Positions 54,498 to 61,695 of a stretch of 64,000 nt of DNA are shown here, piece after piece (the first letter of the stretch is position 1; each line of letters starts with the position of its first letter). The stretch spans positions 1-64,000 of the forward strand of contig NZ_BAGF01000087.1 in assembly GCF_000308755.1 (NCBI RefSeq), given 5' to 3'. Position numbers and translations under genes: made by a program. The DNA comes from Nocardia pneumoniae NBRC 100136. GTDB taxonomy: Bacteria; Actinomycetota; Actinomycetes; Mycobacteriales; Mycobacteriaceae. Below the pieces are notes generated by a model. That model saw only the letters and a list, made by a program, of their open reading frames with translations. It was not told where the DNA came from and searched no databases.

Positions 54498-56407
54498 CCG
54501 ACAACCTGACGATCAGCACCCCGGCCGAGGAGCTGCTATGGCCGCGCTACGCGCAGCCGAGCGATCTGGCCGAGATCGAATCGGTGCCGCTGGCGCGGCG
54601 CGGACTGCCGGAATCGACCTATGCCCTGCTGGTACGAGCCGCGCAGTCGTGGCAGGAGCGCACCGCCGTCACGGTCTTGCCGGAGGCGGCGCGGTGGCGA
54701 GAACCCCTGCGGCACACCTTTGCCCAGCTGCTGGCACAGGTACACCGGTACGCGAACCTGCTGCACGAGCTCGGTGTTCGGCGCGGCGACGCGGTGGCCC
54801 TGATCGCACCCAACTGCGCCGAGCTGATCGCGGCGACCCTCGCCGCCCAGCTGGCCGGGATCGCCGCCCCGGTCAACGGGGGCCTGTCCCGGCGGCACAT
54901 CGCCGAACTGCTCCAACGCACCGGCGCGCGCGTCCTCATCACCGCCGGGCCCGAATTGGCTGAGCCCATGTGGGATTCCGCGCGGGCGCTGGCCGCCGAC
55001 GGCCTGCTGGACGCGGTGCTGGTGCTGCGCCCGACCGCAGCTGGGGAGCCGCAGCCGCTGGCACCGCTCGATGGTGTGCGCGTCGGCTACCTCGACCAAC
55101 TGGCCGCGGCCCACGATCCGGCCGCATTCGCCGGGCAGCCGCCGCGCGCGTCCGATCTTGCCGCGCTGTTCCATACCGGGGGCACCACCGGTGTGCCGAA
55201 GCTGGCCGCGCACACCCACGCCAACGAAGTCGCCAACGCGTGGATGATCGCCGTGAACTCCCTGCTCGACAACGATGCCGTGGTGTTCGCGGCCCTGCCG
55301 CTGTTCCACGTCAACGCCCTGGTCGTCACGCTGCTCGCGCCGTTGTTCAAGGGCCAATCCGTGGTCTGGGCCGGACCGCTCGGATACCGGGACTTCGCGA
55401 TCTATGGCGAGTTCTGGAAAATCGTCGCCCATTACCGGATCGCCGCGATGAGCGCGGTGCCGACGGTGTACGCGGTGCTGGCGCAATGCCCGGTCGACGC
55501 CGACATCTCCAGCCTCCGGTACGCCATGGTGGGCGCCTCGCCACTGCCCGCCGCCGTCCGGGACAACTTTCAGACGCACACCGGAATCACCCTGGTCGAG
55601 GGCTACGGCCTCACCGAAGCGACCTGCGCCAGCGCGCGCAGCTTCCCCGACCTGCCGCGACCGGGATCGGTCGGCCAGCGGATGCCCTACCAGCAGGTGA
55701 AAACGGTGCGCATCGACGAGGAGGGCACCTGGACCGACCTACCCGCCGGTGCCACCGGTGTCCTGGCCATCAGCGGCCCGACTGTCTTCGCAGGCTATGT
55801 GACCGACCGCGCCGATCAGCGGTATGTCCTCGACGGTATGGGCAAACTCGTCGACGGCTGGCTCGACACCGGCGACCTCGCCCACATCGACTCCGACGGC
55901 TTCGTCCATCTCCACGGCCGCGCCAAGGACCTCATCATTCGCGGCGGGCACAACATCGACCCCGCGACCATCGAAGACGCCCTGCTCGCCCATCCCCAGG
56001 TCACCGCGGCAGGCGCGGTCGGCCGCCCTGATCTCCACGCCGGTGAAGTGCCCGTCGCCTACGTGACACTCGCACCCGGCGCCGACGTCACCGAAGCCGT
56101 TCTGCTCGACTGGGCCAACCAGCACGTACCCGAACGCGCGGCCGCGCCGAAGACGGTCACGGTCCTCGACGCGCTGCCGGTCACCGACGTCGGCAAACCC
56201 TACAAACTCGGGTTACGCGCCGACGCCACCCGCCGGGAACTCCTCGACGCCCTGACCGGCATCACCGGAGTGCACAGCATCGGCGCGGCTGTCGAGGACG
56301 GTGCGATCGTCGCGACCGTCGAACTCGACGACATCGGTGACGAGACCGCCGTAGCCGCCATCCTCGCCCGGTACCCGATCGAGTGGCGAATCGCGGTGCG
56401 CCGATGA
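54494..56407 (+). CDS. AMP-forming acyl-CoA synthetase, 637 aa
   Basis: A GTG start overlaps the previous stop (GTGA). ANL-superfamily motifs: P-loop HTGGTTGVPKLAAHTH (about 230-245), YGLTEA (about 373-378), DGWLDTGDLAHIDSDGF (about 455-471), GRAKDLIIRGGHNIDP, and the catalytic Lys in GKPYKLGLR. It activates a carboxylic acid as CoA thioester through an acyl-AMP. It is about 80-100 residues longer than most; a C-terminal segment (about 580-637, GITGVHSIGAAVEDGAIVATVELDD...) is extra. In context it may activate an aryl-alkanoic side chain before or after ring cleavage. Confidence 0.92.
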   Translation: MTDNLTISTPAEELLWPRYAQPSDLAEIESVPLARRGLPESTYALLVRAAQSWQERTAVTVLPEAARWREPLRHTFAQLLAQVHRYANLLHELGVRRGDAVALIAPNCAELIAATLAAQLAGIAAPVNGGLSRRHIAELLQRTGARVLITAGPELAEPMWDSARALAADGLLDAVLVLRPTAAGEPQPLAPLDGVRVGYLDQLAAAHDPAAFAGQPPRASDLAALFHTGGTTGVPKLAAHTHANEVANAWMIAVNSLLDNDAVVFAALPLFHVNALVVTLLAPLFKGQSVVWAGPLGYRDFAIYGEFWKIVAHYRIAAMSAVPTVYAVLAQCPVDADISSLRYAMVGASPLPAAVRDNFQTHTGITLVEGYGLTEATCASARSFPDLPRPGSVGQRMPYQQVKTVRIDEEGTWTDLPAGATGVLAISGPTVFAGYVTDRADQRYVLDGMGKLVDGWLDTGDLAHIDSDGFVHLHGRAKDLIIRGGHNIDPATIEDALLAHPQVTAAGAVGRPDLHAGEVPVAYVTLAPGADVTEAVLLDWANQHVPERAAAPKTVTVLDALPVTDVGKPYKLGLRADATRRELLDALTGITGVHSIGAAVEDGAIVATVELDDIGDETAVAAILARYPIEWRIAVRR

Positions 56408-56757
56408 ATGTCGCGTCGATCGTGCTCGCTGTCGTGCTGGCGGCGTTCTTCCTGCTGGTCGGGGTGTCGAAGGTGTCGGCGGTCGGGTCGATGCGAGAGC
56501 GTGCCGCGCATGCCGGGTTCTCCGTCTCCGCCTACCGGAAGATCGGCGGTCTCGAGATAGCGGCCGCACTTGGTCTTCTGATCGGCATCGTCTGGTGGCC
56601 CGTCGGCGTGGCGGCCGGAATCGGGCTGGTGCTGCTGATGACCGGAGCCGTCGTCATTCATCGGCGTACCGGTGACGCGGTGCGACAATTCGCGCCTGCC
56701 GTTGTCACCGGACTGATCGCGGTCGGCTACCTGATGACCGTGTTGGGAGCGGTGTGA
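56404..56757 (+). CDS. DoxX-like small membrane protein
   Basis: A 117-aa protein with four hydrophobic helices (about 3-22, 45-62, 67-83, 97-115) and the motif RKIGGLEIAAALGLLIG, as in DoxX/DoxX-like proteins. ATG 56404 overlaps the ligase stop (ATGA). DoxX proteins are linked to quinone or redox partner oxidoreductases in the membrane. It may support the FAD monooxygenase encoded next. Confidence 0.82.
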   Translation: MNVASIVLAVVLAAFFLLVGVSKVSAVGSMRERAAHAGFSVSAYRKIGGLEIAAALGLLIGIVWWPVGVAAGIGLVLLMTGAVVIHRRTGDAVRQFAPAVVTGLIAVGYLMTVLGAV

Positions 56758-58259
56758 TGCGTTCCGCGCATGTCCCGGTGGTGATCGTCGGCGCGGGCCC
56801 GACCGGCCTCACCGCGGCCACGTTGCTCGCCCAGTACGGTGTCGAGTCCTTGGTGCTGGAGCGGTGGGAGGGCGTCTACCCGCAGCCGCGCGCGGTGCAC
56901 TTGGACGGTGAGATCCGCCGGATTCTGGACCGGTTGGGCGTCAGTGACGAATTCGACGCCATATCCCGGCCGGCCCTCGGCCTGCGTCTGCTGGACCGGA
57001 ACATGCGGGTGCTGGCCGAATTCCACCGCGATCCGGCGCGCGGCCGCAACGGGTATCCGGACGCGAACATGTTCGACCAACCGGAGCTAGAGGCGATCCT
57101 CCGTTCCGCTGTGCGGCGGAACGCGGCGGTCACCGTCCGCGGCGACGTCGAGGTCACCGCGGTGACGCAGGAAACCGACGGCGTGACCGTCGACTTCACC
57201 GACCGGACGACCGGCGCGGCGGAATCCGTCCTGGCGCGGTACGTCCTGGGCTGCGACGGCGCCAACAGCCTGGTCCGATCCTCGATCGGCGCCACCATGC
57301 GGGACCTGAACTTCGAGCAGCGGTGGCTGGTCGTCGACGTGGCCACCAGCGTCGAACTCGGGCAGTGGGAAGGCGTACATCAGGTCTGCGACCCGGTTCG
57401 CGCCGCCACCTACATGCGCATCGGAAAGACCAGGCACCGATGGGAATTCCGGCTTCGTCCGGGTGAAACCGCTGACGACTACCGCGACATCGATCGGCTG
57501 CACGGACTGATCCGCCCGTGGACCGGCACCGTTCCGATCGCGGAACTGGAACTGGTCCGGATAGCCGACTACACCTTCCGCGCACAGCTCGCTGACCGCT
57601 GGCGCGCGGGCCGGATCTTCTTGCTCGGCGATGCCGCCCACCTCACCCCGCCGTTCATCGGCCAGGGCATGGGCGCCGGACTGCGCGACGCGGCCAACCT
57701 CACCTGGAAGCTCGCCGGAGTCCTCGCAGGCGAGCTCCCCGAGCGGGTCCTGGCCTCGTACGAGGAGGAACGCAAACCCCATGCCCGGGCCATGATTCGA
57801 CTCGCGAAGGTCACCGGCATGGTCATGACCGAAGGCGGCGAACTCGGCAACCTCCTCCGCCGTCTCATCACGCCACGCCTGCACCGCATGCCCGGCTTCC
57901 ACGCACTGGTCACCGATGGAGTGACGCCGCCGCTGCGGCGGTCCGAGCTCGTGGCGCGCCCGCGTTTGCTCGGCGGTCGAGCGGGCAGTCTGGTGCCCAA
58001 CGCGGTCCTCGACGACAGCCGCCGGTACGACGATGTCGCCGCGGGACGGTACGCGATCGTCACCACGGTCGAGCCGGGACCGGCACACTACGCCCGGTTC
58101 CGGGAACGCGGCTGGGTGGTGGTGACCGCCGGTCCAGGAACCGAACTGCGCCGCTGGCTGCGCCGGGGAGGCGCCCGGGCCGCTCTGGTCCGTCCCGACG
58201 GCACCGTGCAGTGCGCCGCGCGAGATCTGGCGCGACTGTGCACCGCCATCCCGGAATAA
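56754..58259 (+). CDS. FAD-dependent aromatic monooxygenase (MhpA-like)
   Basis: A 501-aa class A flavoprotein from GTG 56754 (overlaps DoxX stop). Motifs: GAGPTG (13-18) for FAD, GCDGANSLVR (DG motif) and LLGDAAHLTPPFIGQGMGAGLRD for FAD/substrate. The match is to 3-(3-hydroxyphenyl)propionate or related phenol hydroxylases; the C-terminal thioredoxin-like part (about 400-500) is present but has no CxxC. It would add a second hydroxyl group to give the catechol that the dioxygenase then opens. Last gene of the operon; together they form an almost complete meta-cleavage route. Confidence 0.9.
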   Translation: MMRSAHVPVVIVGAGPTGLTAATLLAQYGVESLVLERWEGVYPQPRAVHLDGEIRRILDRLGVSDEFDAISRPALGLRLLDRNMRVLAEFHRDPARGRNGYPDANMFDQPELEAILRSAVRRNAAVTVRGDVEVTAVTQETDGVTVDFTDRTTGAAESVLARYVLGCDGANSLVRSSIGATMRDLNFEQRWLVVDVATSVELGQWEGVHQVCDPVRAATYMRIGKTRHRWEFRLRPGETADDYRDIDRLHGLIRPWTGTVPIAELELVRIADYTFRAQLADRWRAGRIFLLGDAAHLTPPFIGQGMGAGLRDAANLTWKLAGVLAGELPERVLASYEEERKPHARAMIRLAKVTGMVMTEGGELGNLLRRLITPRLHRMPGFHALVTDGVTPPLRRSELVARPRLLGGRAGSLVPNAVLDDSRRYDDVAAGRYAIVTTVEPGPAHYARFRERGWVVVTAGPGTELRRWLRRGGARAALVRPDGTVQCAARDLARLCTAIPE

Positions 58260-58349
58260 CTGATGAAACAATCATTATTGAGGTTTTCGGGGAAATCCGG
58301 ACTCGAACTCTTCTAGGCCGACTCCCGACCAGCACAGTAGGCTGGGGCC

Positions 58350-58457
58350 ATGAAACTCCTTCTCACCGCCGGTGTCGTGATTCTGGTCCTTTTCGGCATC
58401 TCCAAGCTGCGCCAGCGCGGCGACGCGGACACCTGGCACGAGGTCACCACGCGCTGA
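58350..58457 (+). CDS. Small DLW-39-like membrane protein, 35 aa
   Basis: ATG 58350 to TGA 58457 encodes one N-terminal hydrophobic helix (MKLLLTAGVVILVLFGISKL) and a polar tail RQRGDADTWHEVTTR. Size, layout and a Trp near the end recall the DLW-39 family of tiny actinobacterial proteins found near the gyrA/tRNA region; the usual Asp-Leu-Trp is Asp-Thr-Trp here. A GGGG lies before the ATG. It stops 3 bases before the tRNA-Ala fragment. Function unknown. Confidence 0.65.
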   Translation: MKLLLTAGVVILVLFGISKLRQRGDADTWHEVTTR

Positions 58458-58460
58458 TTC

Positions 58461-58508
58461 GGGGCCTTAGCTCAATTGGCAGAGCGCTGCCTTTGCAAGG
58501 CTCCACCA
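58461..58508 (+). pseudogene. tRNA-Ala (TGC) remnant with 28-base internal deletion
   Basis: The sequence matches tRNA-Ala from the 5' end through the anticodon (GCCTTTGCAAGGC) and then jumps to CTCCACCA. Exactly 28 bases, covering the 3' anticodon stem end, variable loop and T-arm, are missing between two AGGC tetramers of the intact gene. It cannot form a cloverleaf. Confidence 0.95.
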
Positions 58509-58514
58509 ATGGGA

Positions 58515-58546
58515 GGCGAGTGCTCGCGGAGAGCGCTCGCCTTTTT
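58515..58546 (+). terminator. Terminator copy after tRNA-Ala remnant
   Basis: GGCGAGTGCTC and GAGCGCTCGCC (one G-T pair) with loop GCGGA, then five T. It may now serve as terminator for the DLW-39-like gene or the aromatic operon. Confidence 0.88.
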
Positions 58547-58769
58547 GGTTCCGCGTGTTTTGTGGGGTGCAACCCCCATGCCCCGCCCGGAGGGCTTCGC
58601 CCCCGGACCCCTCCAGGGCTCTACCTTGGACCCCCATCGAGTCTCTACGTCAGGTCGGCATCCAGGCTCTAGCCAGTCGGCTTACGGTTTCGTCGAGCCG
58701 TCTGAATTCGATCGCATCGAGCGGCCGACCCGGTGATCTCGCCACTTCGCCGCGGCAAATAAGGCGGCC

Positions 58770-58789
58770 TTGTGTCCAATTGGACACAA
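58770..58789 (+). promoter_or_regulatory. 20-bp perfect palindrome upstream of second parA
   Basis: TTGTGTCCAATTGGACACAA is fully symmetric and lies 114 bases before the parA-like start codon. It is unlike chromosomal parS. It is a candidate operator or centromere site for the second Par pair. Confidence 0.8.
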
Positions 58790-58903
58790 CAGCTCTGCCG
58801 CGACAACGGCGACAACAGGGTGCCGCAATCAGCCGATATTCAGCGGCACTGTGCCAGACTTGCCCCGCACAGTAATGCACTCCTCACCCTCGGAGGACCG
58901 TCC

Positions 58904-59629
58904 ATGACGAATTCTGTTGCGCCACTCGAATTGCCCGAACCGCTGGTCATCACGCTGGGAAATCTCAAGGGCGGCGTCGGCAAGACGACCTCGGCGTTCT
59001 TCTTGGCGAGTTACTTCGCTACGGTGCACCGACTGCGGGTGTTGGTGATCGATGCCGACCCGCTCAGTCAGACCGGGTACTCCTGGCACCGGCGGCTGGT
59101 CAAAGGGGGAATCGAGGTGCCGTTCGAACTGGTGGCCTTCCCTTCCCGGCACGTCGACGATTGCATCAGCGACAAGGCCGCCGATTTCGACGTCATCATC
59201 GTGGATGCCGGGGGTGAGTCGGCCGAGATCTTCAAGGCCGCCATCCCGCAGAGCGACGAACTCTTGCTGGTGACGAGCGTGAGCCCGTCCGAAGTCAAAC
59301 GCGTGCCGAGTACGTTCAAGGCCGCCGAGGAGGCAGCGGCCGGCAGCAGCCGGGAAATTCGGGTGCGGATCCTGATGACCAAGGTCCCGGTCATCATGAA
59401 AAACGGCGTGAACGTCTCGACCGAATACCGAGCCCAGCGGCGGAATCTGGAGAGCGCCGGCTACGACGTATTCGAATCCTATTTGAGCGCCTGGAAATGG
59501 TATCGGGAGGCGGCCGACGGAGAAGTCGGTGAGGGCGCGGAGAATCCGATCGAAGACCTGGGCGAATATCGGCAGGTGGGCGACGAGCTGGTCAGCTCTT
59601 ACCGGCTACTGATGGAGGTGCCTGCCTGA
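58904..59629 (+). CDS. Second ParA-like ATPase, plasmid type
   Basis: A 241-aa protein from ATG 58904 (GGAGGA upstream). Deviant Walker A KGGVGKTTS lies at about 23-31 (NLKGGVGKTTSAFFLA), DADPLSQTGYSWHRRL is the switch region, and IIVDAGGESAEIFKAA is Walker B-like. It is much shorter than the chromosomal ParA and lacks its N-terminal tail, so it resembles small ParA/Soj proteins of actinobacterial plasmids and integrative elements. Its stop overlaps the next start by one base, as in parAB operons. Presence next to oriC in addition to parAB is unusual. Confidence 0.85.
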   Translation: MTNSVAPLELPEPLVITLGNLKGGVGKTTSAFFLASYFATVHRLRVLVIDADPLSQTGYSWHRRLVKGGIEVPFELVAFPSRHVDDCISDKAADFDVIIVDAGGESAEIFKAAIPQSDELLLVTSVSPSEVKRVPSTFKAAEEAAAGSSREIRVRILMTKVPVIMKNGVNVSTEYRAQRRNLESAGYDVFESYLSAWKWYREAADGEVGEGAENPIEDLGEYRQVGDELVSSYRLLMEVPA

Positions 59630-60453
59630 TGCCTCCGCAACGGAGAAAGGGCTCGATCGGCGGCGGCAATCCGCTGGCGGACGCTGCCGAGCACACGCCT
59701 CCGGTCTCGCCCTTGCGCGATGCCGAATGGCGGCGTACGAATGCCGCCGATGCGGGCGCGCACGTTTCCGCGACACCCTCGACGGGTTCGAATGTCTTGA
59801 CGATGCCGGTGCCCGTCGCGGGTGACGGACCGCTCAGCGATCGGGAGCGGGCGCAGTTGACGGCGTGCGAGTCGTCGATCGACACGCTGCGCATCGCCTT
59901 CTGGGCCGCTGGGCGAGCGCTGCAGATCGTGCGCGACGGGCGGCTGTACCGCGACAGCCACGAGACGTTCGACGAGTATGTGGAACAGCGGTGGGACATG
60001 CAACGGTCCTACGCGCACAAGCTCATTCGCGCGTGGCCCCTGGCCGCAAGGCTGCATCCGATCGCGCCCGCCATCAACGAGGGCCAGGTTCGGGAACTGC
60101 TGCCGGTCGTCGCCGAACACGGTGAAGACGCGGCGGTCACCGTGTACACCACGATTGCCGCGGGCGCGGAAGTGAAGGTCACCGCGGGCAAGATCCGCCA
60201 AGCCGTGGCGCTGCTTCCCGAACGCTATGACGAGCACGTGGTGGTCGAGCGGTTGCAGGCGTGGTTGCGCGGTGAACTGCCGGACGAGCCGGACGGCGGG
60301 GCGGCAAGCGTGTTCAGCACCGTGGAATCTCGCCTCGCCGCGCTGACCCGGCGCGTCGTCAAAGGATCGAGTCACGACCCGGCCGCGGCGCGCGAATTCG
60401 CCGCGAAACTCCGCACGATCGCCGAACAGATCGAGGAGCAGATCACCGCTTGA
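59629..60453 (+). CDS. Putative ParB-like partner / DNA-binding protein
   Basis: A 274-aa protein whose ATG overlaps the parA-like stop (TGATG). Residues 1-70 are disordered. A central helical region has the phrase YRDSHETFDEYVEQRWDMQRSYAHKLIRAW, landmarked by TFDEYVEQRW and SYAHKLI, which occurs in plasmid and phage DNA-binding proteins as a helix-turn-helix. The C-terminal part (225-270) is helical and could dimerise. It lacks the ParB GERRWRA box, so it is not a CTPase-type ParB. By position it is the adaptor of the second partition locus; direct evidence is missing. Confidence 0.72.
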   Translation: MPPQRRKGSIGGGNPLADAAEHTPPVSPLRDAEWRRTNAADAGAHVSATPSTGSNVLTMPVPVAGDGPLSDRERAQLTACESSIDTLRIAFWAAGRALQIVRDGRLYRDSHETFDEYVEQRWDMQRSYAHKLIRAWPLAARLHPIAPAINEGQVRELLPVVAEHGEDAAVTVYTTIAAGAEVKVTAGKIRQAVALLPERYDEHVVVERLQAWLRGELPDEPDGGAASVFSTVESRLAALTRRVVKGSSHDPAAAREFAAKLRTIAEQIEEQITA

Positions 60454-60466
60454 AGCTCCCACCACC

Positions 60467-60506
60467 AGTGCCCCGCGGCCGGATGCATTCCCTGCGGGGC
60501 ACTTTT
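60467..60506 (+). terminator. Terminator of second Par operon
   Basis: GTGCCCCGC and GCGGGGCAC form a 9-bp stem (10 with the outer A-T) with a 17-base loop, followed by TTTT. Confidence 0.85.
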
Positions 60507-60749
60507 GCGTCGATGCCGCGGGAATTCCGGGGGGAGTTATTACTTCGTTATGGAAATAGGGTGTGTCGGACTTTGCGTTGTGTGCTCTATGCCGAAAAGT
60601 GAATGCTCGGATCGGATCCGCTGGACTGACGAAGCACCGTGATGGTTTTCGAATCAATTCGAGGTCTTTGGTTGGGTCCCACGCGCCACGAAGTGCGGCG
60701 TCGTACGGCCCGCCACCGGCCGGCGATATGAGCATCGGAGGACCGCATC

Positions 60750-61625
60750 ATGGCATCATCGACCGACGTCCGATATTTTCGCTACCTGCGACGCGTTCTT
60801 TTCTGGGCGTTCGCCGCGGGAGCTGCCGCACTCATGGGCATGCTGCTGCAAGCCGGACCCGCATCGGCCCAGGAGCTCACGATTCCCGGCATGGGGACAT
60901 TCGAGGTCTCGGACGAGATCTCGCTTCCCGGCGCACTTGAAGAACCGCTCCGGAACAACGCCATTCTCCCGGTCGCGGAAGCCCCGATCCTGGCCGAGGT
61001 ATCGGAAGAAAACCCGATCCTGGCCGCCATCTCCGAAATAGAGTTCCGGACTTCCATTCCGGTTCCGCAAATCGAGATCGCGCCTTTTACCCCGGCTCCG
61101 ATAATCGAGCTTCCGATATCGGTGTCCGTTCCCGCCGTCGAGGTGCCCGTGCTCGCGGTTGTCCCGCCGATCGAGATTCCGTTCTTCAATGTTCTGCCCT
61201 CGATCGAGTTACCTTTCGGGGCTGAAACGCCCGGCATCATGCCGCGGGCGCCGACCCCGCCCGCCGCGGCGGCGCCGCGGAAAACCCCCGGCGAGATCGC
61301 GGTCGAGGCCGCGCGCACCAAACTCGGCGCGGACTACAACTACGGCGCGGTCGGCCCCGACTCTTTCGACTGCTCGGGACTGGTGCAGTGGTCCTACGGG
61401 CAGGCAGGCGTCGACCTTCCCCGCACCAGCCAAGAGCAGCTCGCCACCGGAACGCCGGTACCGCTGGACGACCTGCGACCAGGAGACATGGTGTCGTTCT
61501 ACGACGGAAGCCACTCCGCTCTCTATGTCGGTGAAGGCAGGGTCATCCACGCGTCGACCTACGGCATCGGGGTGACCACCTCGCCCCTCTCATCAATGCC
61601 CGTGGCGGGCGCCCGCCGATTCTGA
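60750..61625 (+). CDS. Secreted NlpC/P60 peptidoglycan endopeptidase
   Basis: A 291-aa protein with a signal peptide (1-40, ending ASA-QE), a long Pro/Ile/Glu-rich spacer (about 45-175) with repeated short phrases (IPVPQIEI, IIELPISV, IEIPFFN), and a C-terminal NlpC/P60 domain (180-285). Catalytic residues: Cys208 in FDCSGLVQWSY, His255 in GSHSALYVG and His267 in RVIHAST. It cuts peptide bonds in cell-wall stem peptides, as do RipA-like proteins. The spacer may cross or bind the wall. No operon partner. Confidence 0.92.
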   Translation: MASSTDVRYFRYLRRVLFWAFAAGAAALMGMLLQAGPASAQELTIPGMGTFEVSDEISLPGALEEPLRNNAILPVAEAPILAEVSEENPILAAISEIEFRTSIPVPQIEIAPFTPAPIIELPISVSVPAVEVPVLAVVPPIEIPFFNVLPSIELPFGAETPGIMPRAPTPPAAAAPRKTPGEIAVEAARTKLGADYNYGAVGPDSFDCSGLVQWSYGQAGVDLPRTSQEQLATGTPVPLDDLRPGDMVSFYDGSHSALYVGEGRVIHASTYGIGVTTSPLSSMPVAGARRF

Positions 61626-61695
61626 CCTCCGCACGTGAATCTTCCTCGCCACCGGGGATCTTCCCGGGCCGACCGGGCAAGTACGTTCAGGCAAG

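Larger units (their letters stand above)
58461..58612 (+). repeat. Inverted duplication, copy B (with broken tRNA-Ala)
   Basis: Matches copy A (48966-49146, minus strand) through the tRNA, terminator and the GGTTCCGCGTGTTTTGTGGGG... GCCCCCGGACCCC segment. Similarity ends near 58612. Upstream sequences of the two copies are unrelated. Confidence 0.92.

Noticed and set aside
49147..58460. Island as a classical tRNA-integrated element
   Set aside because: There is no integrase, the flanking copies are inverted instead of direct, and the remnant keeps the 5' half instead of only the 3' end of the tRNA.
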